From assembly GCA_026120035.1 (NCBI GenBank), contig JALRME010000027.1, forward strand, positions 434,001 through 498,000: a stretch of DNA of 64,000 bases. The letters run 5' to 3'. The DNA is from Coleophoma eucalyptorum (Eukaryota > Ascomycota > Leotiomycetes > Helotiales > Dermateaceae). Below, piece by piece: positions 23,840 through 35,001 of the stretch. Under the pieces are notes generated by a model. The model was not told the origin of the DNA and did not search any database. It saw nothing but the letters and a program-made list of their open reading frames with translations. The translations under genes were made by a program, and so were the position numbers. The stretch's first letter is position 1; each line of letters begins with the position of its first letter.

Positions 23840-24683
23840 GTTGGGTTTATTGTTTGCTGAAAGAAGCCGTATATAGTAGTTTATTCAGTTAATTTATGCT
23901 TGGCCTACAACTAACATGTGGGATACAAAAGAGTGTGTCAGTCGAATTCACAAGCCTTACTCAATTCTTACCACTAAAAGACGATTTCATATCTGAACAG
24001 TCACTAATCTTAGGTTAGAGTTGCATAGTCTAGAAGGATTGATCACTGAGCACAGAATAATTGAAGACCACGACCTTGACGATTGATGACATAGTATCCT
24101 TAACCTCTACGAAAAACCTAGTGTTTAAGAAGGTTCAAAACACTGACTAGGTGAATATTTTAGATCATTGGAGAATTGTAGAGATATATATCTTGAAGAT
24201 ACGTATTGGTTATTCTCAGTTATATGTCACAGACCTTCGCGAATGATGCCGAGGTTCACGAGCTAAGGCAAGGGCAATAAACTTCCGAGACAAAAGAATC
24301 TCATGCGATCAACCACAACTTCCACCACAGTTATTGCAGGGCCAAACGACAAGCTTGATTACCTCACATACTTGCAACTTATAATAGTCTTCAAACACCC
24401 AGTCACTGGTTACAAACAAGTACTTCAACTCCTTCCTATTGTTTCTCAAGAGTGGAGTTTCTTCCATTCCCCGCGAATTCGCTTAAGCCGGGCCTGGCTT
24501 GATTTGCCATCCAAGCCGAGCGCCGACCGAACGTCACGCCGAATCACCCATCCCAACCTCAGGCTTTAGAGCGAGCGGGCGAGCAAAGAAAAAAATCGCA
24601 ACGACAAGGTCGATAAAGACATCACCTTCGAGCGTGAGGAGTTGCCGCTTAGCTTTCGACATCGTTAGCCTCTGAAGGCATTC
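23840..24683. other. AT-rich intergenic before Pex13
   Basis: No gene seen. The first 450 nt are strongly AT-rich with many TA steps. The rest is a probable promoter. Confidence 0.5.
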
Positions 24684-26168
24684 ATGGCGTCCGTGTCGCC
24701 GCCGAAGCCTTGGGAAAGAGCGGGTGCTGTTGCAAGCCCTGGTATGTTATGCTCTGCCATATCCTCGAACGCTGCCTTCGGTCGATGGGCGCATACGCCC
24801 ATCGAGATAGGCATCGTAGTGGTGATTGTATGAGTGATGCTGATTCTTTCTTTAGCCATGGCTTCATCAACTGGCATTTCCACTGCTGCAGCGCCACAGA
24901 CATCATCGTTATCATCCACTACAACCTCGTCATCCGCACCAGCAATTCCTGAACGGCCTTCAACACTCACGTCAGCTGTCAATCGAAATGCATCTGCCTA
25001 CTCCCCCTATGCCGCGAATAGACTCGGTGGTGTAGGCGCCTCGCCGTATGGTGGGATGGGATCTGCGTACTCTTCACCGTACTCGCGTATGGGCGGTTAT
25101 GGTGGTTATGGCAGCAGTATGTATGGAGGCATGGGCGGTATGGGTGGCATGTATGGAGGTATGGGGGGCATGGGTGGCATGTACGGTGGTATGGGTGGTA
25201 TGGGAGGCATGGGCGGTATGGATCCAAATGATCCAAATAGTTTGACCAACGGCTTCACGCAAAGTACTCAGGCTACTTTTCAGATCATTGAGAGTATCGT
25301 GGGTGCCTTTGGTGGATTTGCTCAGATGTTGGAGAGTACTTATATGGCTACGCATTCCAGCTTCTTTGGTATGTTTACCTGACTTCAAAAACTGCATGTT
25401 GAGACTGACGATGTTATAGCGATGGTTTCTGTCGCAGAGCAGTTTGGTAATCTACGAAATACTCTCGGTTCTATCTTGGGCATCTTCACAGTCCTGCGCT
25501 GGCTGCGAACATTATTTGCCAAGATCACAGGTAGACCGCCGCCAGCTGACGCCACATCACTTACTCCATCGGCATTTGCATCATTCGAAGGTCGAAAGCT
25601 GCTCCCAGATGGCTCACCCGCCCAGCCACCCCGACCTTCCAAGAAGCCTTTCCTTTTCTTCCTCGCTGCTGCATTTGGTCTTCCGTACCTGATGGGCAAG
25701 CTCATCAGGGCCATGGCCGCATCACAAGAAGCAGAGCAAAGGCGTCTAGCGGAGCAGGCCCAAATTGGACCAGATGGCCAACCAATCCCGCAACAGATCG
25801 ATCCCTCCAAACTCGAGTTCTGCCGCGTACTATACGATTTCACGCCTGAATCTGGCGCTGCTGTGCAAGGAGTCGATCTGGAAGTCAAGAAGGGCGATTT
25901 GGTTGCTGTATTGAGCAAGAGTGACCCGATGGGCAACCCAAGCGAGTGGTGGCGCTGCAGGGCTCGTGATGGTCGCATGGGCTACCTTCCAGGTGTGTAT
26001 CTTGAAGTTGCCCGCAGGCCCGGCCAGCCAATTGCAGAGATCAAGAGTGCGAGCCAGAGTGGCAGCCGGACGAGTAGTATGACCAGCAGCACGCTCAAAC
26101 CTGCCGTCGCGGGGAAGGCTGGTGACATGAGCGTGGAGAGTTTCCAAAAGAGCCAGTTCTACTCTTAG
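24684..26168 (+). CDS. pex13: peroxin-13, peroxisomal import docking protein
   Basis: Peroxisomal membrane protein that with Pex14 docks the cargo receptor Pex5. Exons 24684..24741, 24856..25368 and 25420..26168 (introns 114 and 51 nt) give 439 aa. The N-terminus opens MASVSPPKPWERAG; the PPKPWE motif is conserved in Pex13 proteins of animals and fungi and validates the tiny first exon. A Ser/Thr-rich stretch leads into a Gly/Met/Tyr repeat region at about residues 100-140. The Pex13 core follows (TQATFQIIESIVGAFGGFAQ, then SVAEQFGNLRNTLGSILG). A hydrophobic segment FLFFLAAAFGLPYLMGKLI is the likely membrane anchor. A C-terminal SH3 domain lies at about 326-388 (LYDFTPE, LEVKKGDLVAVL, WWRCRARDGRMGYLPGVYLE). 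All parts expected of a fungal Pex13 are present. Confidence 0.95.
25110..25222 (+). repeat. GGTATGGG-type coding minisatellite in Pex13
   Basis: Degenerate tandem units encode YGGMGGM and GGMGGM blocks within the Gly/Met-rich region of Pex13. The reading frame is intact. Antisense frames across it give His/Pro/Cys repeats and are shadows. Confidence 0.85.
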
Positions 26169-28768
26169 TTTCAGGTACATTTGTATAGCGAGTCTATTAT
26201 TTCCTTTTCTATTGTCTTTCTGGCGGAAATTGGGTTCTTGCGGGTTTCTGGTGGAAAATTGGGAGGGGGGCATCACAGTATCTTCCTTGCTGGCGTTTTG
26301 CTTACTCTCTCGTTTTCCCGCTCTCTTTATATGTAATGGCAATGAATAGCTTGAGATGAATACAAACATGAACACATAGGCTGTTTTGGATTATTTTAAA
26401 CGTCTCAGTAAGACGAAGTTAGGTATTTGAAGCCCGTCATCACTAAGAGGTCTTGAGGTAAGCATGGAAGTTTTTGGATGCCTCCCTGCCATCAAAGCCT
26501 CTCTCACCAAAGTTTCAGAACCTTGCTCTCCTCTCACCTCAGTTTTCGACGGCGTTTGCCCCACGAGGCTGACTTCCCTTACGAGCTTGAAAGTCTAAGT
26601 GTGGTCCTGTCTGGGCTCAGACGGAGTCCGCATCAACCGACGTCCGCGGGCGAGCACCAGACCGAGGATCCGTGATGGGTCCCAGGAGAAAAACTAGCTT
26701 GCTGGAATCAAATCTTGATCTTATCAGATCCTTTCAGGGCTTGGCTTTTTCTTGGCTTTCATTTGCAAATGGGCTGAGCCGGAGATCGTCCTTGGTTTGT
26801 CTGACATGGGGAGGTCGCGGGTTGAGAGAAATGAGAGATTTGTGTGTGTTGGTTGTACATTGATGTTGGGCTTTTTTTTTCCTTTTTTTTCCTTCGTTTT
26901 TTTACCACTTCTCTAGTGTGGATTGATTCTTCCTGGAGGGGAGGAAGTTGGGTGGTGAGAGTAATGCTGGAATGAGAGTAGTAGAAACACAGAAACCGAG
27001 TGGAAATATATAACAACTATAGTTCACATTCTATATACGAGTAGACAAGGAGAGGGAATAAAACCATAGCGAGAATTCGTAAAGACCTGGAGAGTAGACA
27101 GAGTGGGAACAGTGCCTTATTTCGTAGAGCAGATGTTAATATTTTTTTCTGAAATGACGGTCAAGTAAAAAGACGGATGTATGTATGTATATGTACGTTG
27201 GTACTGCATGTATGTACCAGTACATCACATATGTACGTCCACGTCGGACGGAGCCAATCAAGCATGTTAGCGGCCAGCGGTCAAGACGAATCCATGACGG
27301 GAGCTAGGACCCAGCAACTTAGAGTTCAATGCAAGCTGCAACTCTGCTGGTCGGTTCATGATTGCCAGCCGACGTCAAAAAGACTTATCGGTGGCCTCTG
27401 TGCGTTTCAGTAAATCTCTCATCCATGCCCGTAACTTGAGGCGAGCAAGCAAATCCACCAACAAATTGAAGAGGGAATCCGGGCACTTTTACATAATGGG
27501 ATCGGCGTTGGGTACCCAAACCAGACCGACAACCTCGAACTGCTGCCGTAGCGGGAGTAGAGAGGAATCATTCGGGTGGTCACTGGAGATGGGAACAGGG
27601 TACACACAAGTGTTCTCCAACAGCATAAGATTTACGTTTACGCACTGATGGTTGCCATTGCGGGCCGGTATCGCAATCTTGATAACACAACCGAAAGCGT
27701 GGGAAGCAAAGCCCCTTTTCTCCTGCTGAATGGAGGCAAGGGCGGCATTTCTGTAGGAAAAGGTCACCGCCCACGCCTCACGCCATGCAGGGTCTGGGGA
27801 GAAGATCATCAAATAGCAGAAGAAAAGCTGGGTTGTGGTGCGTTGCGTTGCGTTGCGTGACGAGGATGAGCTCAGATACAGTAGAGGATAGAGATGGGTC
27901 ACACGCCCATAAGCTCTCCCCAGTGAAAGAAAGGTCGAGGACAATAGTAAGAGATGGGAGGCGCACCAGGCCACACTACCGTAGTGCAAAGGGCGATAAA
28001 GCCAAGGTAGCCCAGGAAACCATCTATCCTATCTATTGATTCCAGGTCCTAGGTCCTAGAATTCTCTACGGCGAGGAATTACATTTCCTCACTACACGAA
28101 ATTGCCTCTCTTCGCTTCCAGGTTCAGGGTTGTTGTTCCACTAACAAGTGCTGAGGAGGCAGGAGCAGGCTCGCAGGACAAGGGGGGGATGCGTGGGAAG
28201 ATCCCACATTCAAGCAAGTGTCGTAGCTTTTCTGCTGCCCTGCCACATTCAGTCGCCTTTTCTTTCTCCCTCAGATATACTTCCTTCCGTCCGCCCTTCT
28301 CTGTTGTGCAAGAACGAGTTGTGCTGCTTGCTCTTCTTGTTCTGCGGATTCAACACCGTTGTTGCAGTACTCAACCCCTGCCGCCGTTTTTGTCAACGAG
28401 TAGGAGTTCGCTTTCTCAGCCACGATCTGAATTGTAGCCTAGGCAGGTACGTACTACCGTTCAACAATTTCTAGTGCTTTTTGCAGAACGTAGAATCCCC
28501 ATCTACCCTAACAGTATTGCTGGAACTTCATACCGTTGAGATGATCTGTACATTGTCATCCGCAATCTGTGGCAGGCATTGAACCCCATTGTTCTGCTTG
28601 GTGCGACGCTTCTTGAAATAACTTGCAGTGACAAGGCGACGCGAATGCTAATAAGTTTATGCTGTGCTAGACTCGAACTTACATAGCTCAATTGCGACGT
28701 CGATGGCTTTCTAGACTACCATCGTCTCAACCGTTTTTTCTTTTCGACTGCACGACGCAATATCTAAG
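26169..28768. other. long upstream region of HMG-CoA reductase
   Basis: About 2.6 kb without a supported gene. It contains T-tracts at about 26872-26900, a GTAT-rich stretch at 27177-27200, and a short GTTGC tandem at about 27841-27858. A long regulatory region and leader are plausible for a tightly controlled sterol gene. Many open frames of 60-166 codons are seen but none shows a domain or proper splice context. Confidence 0.5.
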
Positions 28769-31700
28769 ATGCTTGGATCGTACTTAATGCCCTCGCGCTT
28801 CCGCGGGGCGCAAACGACTGAGAAAACGACCTCGGGCCCTATCTGGTTGAACAAACTCACCACCCCCTTCATACAGACTTTATCGCGCCGAGCATGTCTT
28901 CACCCTATTCACACCGTGGTCATTGTGGCCGTGTTGGCCAGCACCACTTATATGAGTCTTCTGGAGGGCAGTATTTTTGATGCTGTAACAAGCAGCACCA
29001 CTGGCAAGGCGGATTGGGCTTCTTTGAACGAAGGTAGCCGACGATTGAAGGTTGGATCAGAAACGGGTTGGAAATGGCAACCGGCAGATGCTGACAGCAC
29101 TGTACCTTCAAATGTGGACCACCTTGCCCTCTTGACCTTTGTCTTCCCCGATTCTCTGGCTGCCAATTCCCCTCAAACCGCTCCATTGGCCGACAGTGTC
29201 CCTCTCCCAAGCAACCTCTCTATTACAGCTCTTCCAGCAACCTCGAATCCTCTCGCCCCGATCTCTCAGGATAGCGCGCTCGCTTTCTCTGTGCCCTATA
29301 GCCAAGCTCCAGAATTTCTCGCGAAAGCTCAAGAAATTCCAAATGCCCCGGGACTTCCAACTGGCGAGGGTGCTATCCGAGGACAGGAAGCCGAACCGGT
29401 TAAGGAGCAGAAGATGTGGATCATGAAAGCTGCAAAGGTTGGCGAGTCTCACAGCCTGAAAGACTGGGCAATGAATGCATGGACCGAGTTTGTGGATTTG
29501 TTAAAGAACGCGGAGACTTTGGACATCATTATCATGGTGCTTGGGTACATCTCCATGCATCTTACTTTCGTCTCACTTTTTGTTTCTATGCGCCGCATGG
29601 GCTCGAACTTCTGGCTATTCGCCACCACCTTGTTCTCATCCGTCTTCGCTTTCCTATTCGGATTGATTGTCACAACGAAGCTGGGTGTACCATTAAATAT
29701 GAAACTTCTCTCGGAGGGCCTGCCTTTCTTGGTTGTCACCATTGGCTTCGAGAAGGCTATTGTTTTGACGAAGGCAGTTTTGTCTGCATCACTTGACACC
29801 CGCAAACCTCGTCCAGACAACAGCGCGCCAGAAAGTCAGAAGAAGTTTGGGGTCTCTGCCACCTCTATTCAACACGCTGTTCAAGTCGCTATCTCTGAGA
29901 AAGGATATGAGATTGTCCGCGATTACGCCATTGAGATTGCTATTTTGGTTGCCGGGGCTGCTTCGGGTGTTCAAGGAGGACTTCAACAGTTTTGCTTCTT
30001 GGCCGCATGGATCCTGGTTTTCGACTGTATTCTTCTCTTCACATTCTACACAGCCATCTTAAGCATCAAGCTGGAGATTAACCGAATCAAGCGTCATGTT
30101 GAGGTTCGCAGAGCCTTGGAGGACGATGGGATTAGCCGACGTGTAGCTGAAAACGTTGCACAGAGTGACGAGTCAGAGGGCAATGAGCAGCACATCTTTG
30201 GAAACAAAGTCCGAGATAGCAGCGTGCCAAAGTTCAAGGTTCTTATGGTAGCCGGCTTCATCGCTATCAACGTTCTTAACATCTGCACCCTCCCATTTCG
30301 CGGTGGTGCAAACAACACAGAAGCACTATCTGTTGCAGGACTTTCTGGTCATGGATTCTCCAACGTCATGACCCCAGCGCCGATCGATCCCTTCAAGGTA
30401 GCATCCAACGGACTTGATGCCATCTTTGAGGTTGCCAAGGCAAACGACAAGTCAACTGTGGTAACTGTACTTACACCTATCAAGTACGAACTTGAATATC
30501 CATCGGTTCACTATGCAAGCCCTGCATCAAAGGCTCGCAAGGGCAACTCGATCGAGGTCGATGAGTCCGAGTATGGTGATTATGGCATTGTCGGTTACGT
30601 TGGCGACGGTCTCTTGAAGAGTTTGGAAGACCCCATTCTCTCCAAATGGATCATCGCTGCTCTGGCTCTGAGTGTCGTCCTCAACGGCTATCTCTTCAAC
30701 GCTGCAAGGTGGAGTGTCAAGGAGCCTCTACAAATGCCACCTCACCATGTTGTTGACCCTGCAGAACTCGCACAAGCCGAGCGATTCAACGATGCGCAGT
30801 CTGCTTCGGTTTTGAGACTTCCAAGCATCGCTGGTAACGCACAAGAAATCATTCCGCCGCCAACCCCGGCTGCCACCGACGATGAAGATGATGTCTTGGT
30901 CATGGCTCCAAGAGCTCAATCCCAACCTCAAAGTCAAACTGTCCGTCGTACTCAAGCGCAACTTGAGAAGATGCTTATGGAAAAACGAGCACCAGAACTT
31001 AATGACGAAGAACTCGTCGAGATGTCTATGCAAGGCAAGATCCCTGGCTATGCTCTCGAAAAGACTCTCAAGGATACCACCCGAGCTGTTAAGATTCGGA
31101 GGGCCATTATTTCTCGCACACCGGCCACTTCAGAAACTACCAGCCTTTTGGAGACTTCCAAACTGCCATATGAACACTACAACTATGACCGCGTTCTTGG
31201 AGCATGCTGCGAGAATGTGATTGGCTTCTTGCCTCTTCCACTTGGTGTTGCTGGTCCCATTGTCATTGACGGTCAGAGTTACTTCTTACCAATGGCTACG
31301 ACTGAAGGTGTTCTCGTCGCCAGTACCAGCCGTGGTAGCAAGGCTATCAATGCTGGCGGTGGAGCAGTGACTGTTTTGACAGGTGATGGAATGACTCGTG
31401 GCCCATGTATATCTTTTGAAACCTTGGATAGAGCTGGTGCCGCAAAGAACTGGCTTGACTCTGAGATTGGCCAGAAGACAATGAAGGAAGCCTTTGACTC
31501 GACCAGTAGATTCGCAAGACTCCAAACGATTAAGACTGCCCTGGCTGGAACCATGCTCTATCCTCGCTTCAAGACTACTACTGGCGATGCGATGGGCATG
31601 AACATGATCTCTAAAGGTGTCGAGCATGCACTCGATGTTATGGCAACTAAATGTGGATTCGACGATATGGATATCATTTCTGTTTCTGGTAACTTCTGCT

Positions 31701-32430
31701 CCGACAAGAAGCCTGCGGCAATCAACTGGATTGAGGGTCGTGGCAAGGGCGTTGTCGCAGAAGCCATTATTCCTGGTGATGTGGTTCAAAAGGTGCTGAA
31801 GACAACTGTGGATGCCTTGGTTGAGTTGAACATCGCAAAGAACCTTGTTGGAAGTGCAATGGCCGGCAGCATTGGTGGTTTCAACGCTCACGCTGCAAAC
31901 ATTGTTGCCGCCATCTTTTTGGCCACTGGTCAGGACCCAGCACAAGTTGTTGAGAGCGCTAATTGCATCACTATCATGAAGAAGTAGGTTTTGAAATTCC
32001 CTCTTATTTTGTAATTCTACTAACACTCCTTAGTCTTCGAGGCTCTCTTCAAATCAGTGTTTCTATGCCTTCTATCGAAGTTGGCACCCTTGGAGGTGGT
32101 ACAATTCTTGAGCCTCAAAGTGCCATGTTGGATATGCTTGGTGTTCGGGGAGCCCACCCAACAAACCCTGGTGTTAATGCTCAAAGGCTCGCACGCATCA
32201 TTGCAGCTGGTGTCTTGGCTGGAGAGCTCTCCCTTTGCAGTGCTCTAGCAGCTGGCCATCTTGTTAGAAGTCACATGGCCCACAACCGAAGTGCACCAGC
32301 AACGCGAGCCAGCACTCCAGCTCCTCCAGCTGGTACACAGACTCCAGTATCATCAGCCTTACAAGCTGCACAGGATAGAAGCGGGCTAGCTCCTATGACT
32401 GCACTGAGGTCACCTGCTGGAAAGAGATAA
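28769..32430 (+). CDS. hmg1: 3-hydroxy-3-methylglutaryl-CoA reductase (ER membrane)
   Basis: Reduces HMG-CoA to mevalonate with NADPH, the committed step of ergosterol and isoprenoid synthesis, at the ER membrane. Exons 28769..31983 and 32034..32430 are joined over a 50-nt intron with branch CTAAC, giving 1,203 aa. The N-terminal half has several membrane segments and a sterol-sensing-like block ([35 protein letters not shown], about residues 252-335). The catalytic half carries [17 protein letters not shown] (about 816), [16 protein letters not shown] (about 844), [12 protein letters not shown] (about 939) and [15 protein letters not shown] (about 980). [13 protein letters not shown] and the C-terminal [11 protein letters not shown] with the catalytic His follow in exon 2. 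The intron splits an Asn codon between MKN and [13 protein letters not shown], which restores a conserved stretch. A second ATG at 28787 is an alternative start. Confidence 0.97.
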
Positions 32431-32979
32431 TTATTTTTCGCTTTGTGTCATTTTCATTTGCGTGTAAAGAAAGTACATACATTGCATGGTTTGGAGTTTT
32501 CCTTTTTATGGCATGGTATCAATGCACGTCCGAGTCCTATGGCTCTTGTAAATCGTGATAATGTAGAACAGTAGTTCTTTAGGAAGTGACTCACGTCCTA
32601 CCTCTGTGCTCTGTCAATAGTGATAGAGAAAATGATAGATGCCATCATTGGCTTTACAAGTTACTTTAAACAGATCCCACTTGACTTCAATGCGCTTTAG
32701 TGACCGACGCCCAACTGTACCCTTGGTCACCATACCCATCAATGATCGCAATCATTACGTCGGCTTAGTTATTGATCGGGGTAACAAATAATTCCATATA
32801 TCACGTGGTGGTTGGAAAAGTGGGGCCGCTGATCGTGTTCAGCCTTTCGAAAGCTCTAGAAAGCTCAAGTGCAAATGGCTGTTAACTTATTTACATCTTA
32901 ACTATTCTCCTCCAACAGCAACTTAAACCCCATACAAGCGCTTTTAATTTGATTGTTTTTATTCACACATATCAGCATC
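32431..32979. other. intergenic between HMG-CoA reductase and Sti1
   Basis: 3' region of the reductase gene, then the Sti1 promoter, which contains a heat-shock-element-like array listed separately. Confidence 0.6.
32843..32867 (+). promoter_or_regulatory. heat-shock-element-like array upstream of Sti1
   Basis: Pentamer units read cGAAa, gcTCt, aGAAa and gcTCa back to back from 32848 to 32867, preceded by a partial ccTTt. This is an alternating nGAAn/nTTCn pattern with one imperfect base in each TTC unit. It lies about 115 nt before the ATG of a co-chaperone gene that is heat-induced in other fungi. The match is by eye. Confidence 0.5.
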
Positions 32980-35001
32980 ATGGCGGACGCACTCAAAGCC
33001 CTTGGTAACAAGGCCATCGCGGAGAAAAACTTCGACGAGGCTATGTGAGTATTATCCTACCCCATCTGTCTGCGATCAGTCTGCGACATTGTTTGGAGAG
33101 GCTTTCTTCCACGCAGACCAGTTTCCGTACCACAAGTTTGAAGAGTATCGTATACTAACAGATAATCACAGCTCGAAATTTACAGAGGCCATTGAGATCG
33201 AACCAGAGAACCACATCCTCTACTCGAACAGATCCGCTGCCTACGCCTCCAAGAAAGATTATGAAGCCGCGCTCAAGGATGCCGAGAAAGTTACTGAGAT
33301 CAAACCAGACTGGGCAAAGGGTTGGGGTAGAAAGGGTGCTGCTATGCACGGAATGGGAGATCTACTGGGTGCCAACGATGCTTATGAGGAGGGTTTGAAG
33401 CTCGACCCAAACAATGCTCAGAACAAGTCTGGTTTGGCTTCTGTAAAGCGCGCTATTGAACAAGAGGCTAGAGATGGTAAGTATGCAAACCTGACTAGAA
33501 GATTGTGCAGCTAATTGTGTTATAGATGGTGTCACTGGTGATCCTACAAGTGGTCTTGGAGGTCTCTTCAAGGATCCCCAACTTATCCAAAAGCTCGCCG
33601 CCAACCCAAAAACTAGCAAGTTCCTTGCAGACCCTTCATTCATGATGAAGCTGCAACAAATGAAGGACGGCGGTGGAAACCCAAATGACATGTTCGCAGA
33701 TCCAAGAATGTTGCAAGTTATGGGCGTGCTTATGGGTGTTGATATGCAAATGGGAATGCCTGGAGAAGACGGACCAGCATCTTCGGCGAGAGAAGCAGAG
33801 GAGGACATCCCAATGCCAGATGCAAGACCTACACCAACACAGCCAGAACCAAAGAAGCAGCCAGAACCAGAGCCAGAGCCAGAGGACCCAGAAGCTGCTG
33901 AGAAGGCCAAGGCTAAGGCTGCTGCTGATGAGGAGAAGAAACTTGGTACTGAGCAATACAAGAAGAGAAATTTCGACGAGGCTATTGCGCACTACAACAA
34001 AGCTTGGGAGCTTTACAAGGATATTACTTACCTGAACAACCTTGGTGCCGCCTACTTCGAGAAAGGAGACTATGAGTCAGCGGTCAAGGCTTGCGAGAAG
34101 GCCGTTGAGGAGGGACGTGAGATCTACGCTGATTTCAAGATGATTGCCAAGTCATATGCCCGCATTGGTTCATCATACGAGAAGATGGGTGATCTACCCA
34201 AGGCAATTGAGAACTACCAGAAATCACTTACAGAGCACCGAACTCCAGAGGTTATCGCCAAGCTCCGAGCTGCCGAGAAGAACAAGATCGAGTCTGCCCG
34301 AAAAGCATATATGGATCCTGAGAAGGCTGACGAGGCACGCGAATTGGGTAACAAGAAGTTCAAGGAGTCAGATATGCCAGGTGCCGTTGAGGCATACAGC
34401 GAGATGATCAAGCGAGCACCTGATGACCCAAGAGGATACAGCAACCGTGCTGCCGCTTTCATTAAGCTTCTTGAATTCCCATCTGCCCTTGACGACTGTG
34501 ACAAGGCTATCCAAAAGGACCCCAAGTTCGTCCGAGCATACATTAGAAAGGCGCAAGCATATTTCGGCATGAGAGAGTACTCCAAGTGCTTAGATGCCTG
34601 CACAGAAGCAAACGAAGCCGATACAACAAAGGCCAACGCTAGAGAGATTGAGCAACAGCAACAAAAGGCCCTCAGTGCCATGTATGCCACACGAGAGAAC
34701 GAAACCGAGGAACAGACCCGTGAAAGACTTTCAAGAGACCCTGAGGTAGGTGGCTGTGAATTCTTGGCTGTGTAGCATTGACTAACAAACCTGCAGATCC
34801 AAAGTATCATGTCCGACCCAATCATGCAGAGCATCTTGCAGCAAGCACAGGGTGACCCAGCGGCTCTGCAAGAGCACATGAAGAACCCTGGCATCCGATC
34901 CAAGATTCAGGTAAGTTACCAAGGCCATACTATTCATGCGTGAACTTACTAACATCATTTAGAAATTGGTCGCTGCTGGTGTTATTCGTGTTGGACGATG
35001 A
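32980..35001 (+). CDS. sti1: Sti1/Hop Hsp70-Hsp90 organising co-chaperone
   Basis: Adaptor that binds the C-terminal EEVD tails of Hsp70 and Hsp90 and passes client proteins between them in the cytosol. Five exons (32980..33044, 33172..33476, 33526..34745, 34797..34910, 34963..35001) give 580 aa, the normal length. The TPR1 block opens [19 protein letters not shown], continued across intron 1 by [20 protein letters not shown]. The first DP domain has [20 protein letters not shown]. An acidic linker rich in Pro, Glu and Gln precedes TPR2A ([20 protein letters not shown]) and TPR2B ([20 protein letters not shown]). The final DP domain is [20 protein letters not shown] with [10 protein letters not shown]. 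The last exon encodes only [12 protein letters not shown]. All TPR carboxylate-clamp regions appear intact. A heat-shock-like element lies upstream. Confidence 0.95.

Noticed and set aside
24979..25236. His/Pro/Cys-rich antisense frame over Pex13
   Set aside because: It is the complement of the Gly/Met repeat; the sense strand has a complete Pex13.
27489..27989. 166-codon minus-strand frame upstream of HMG-CoA reductase
   Set aside because: Ser/Leu-rich, unconserved look and overlapped by equally long frames on the other strand.
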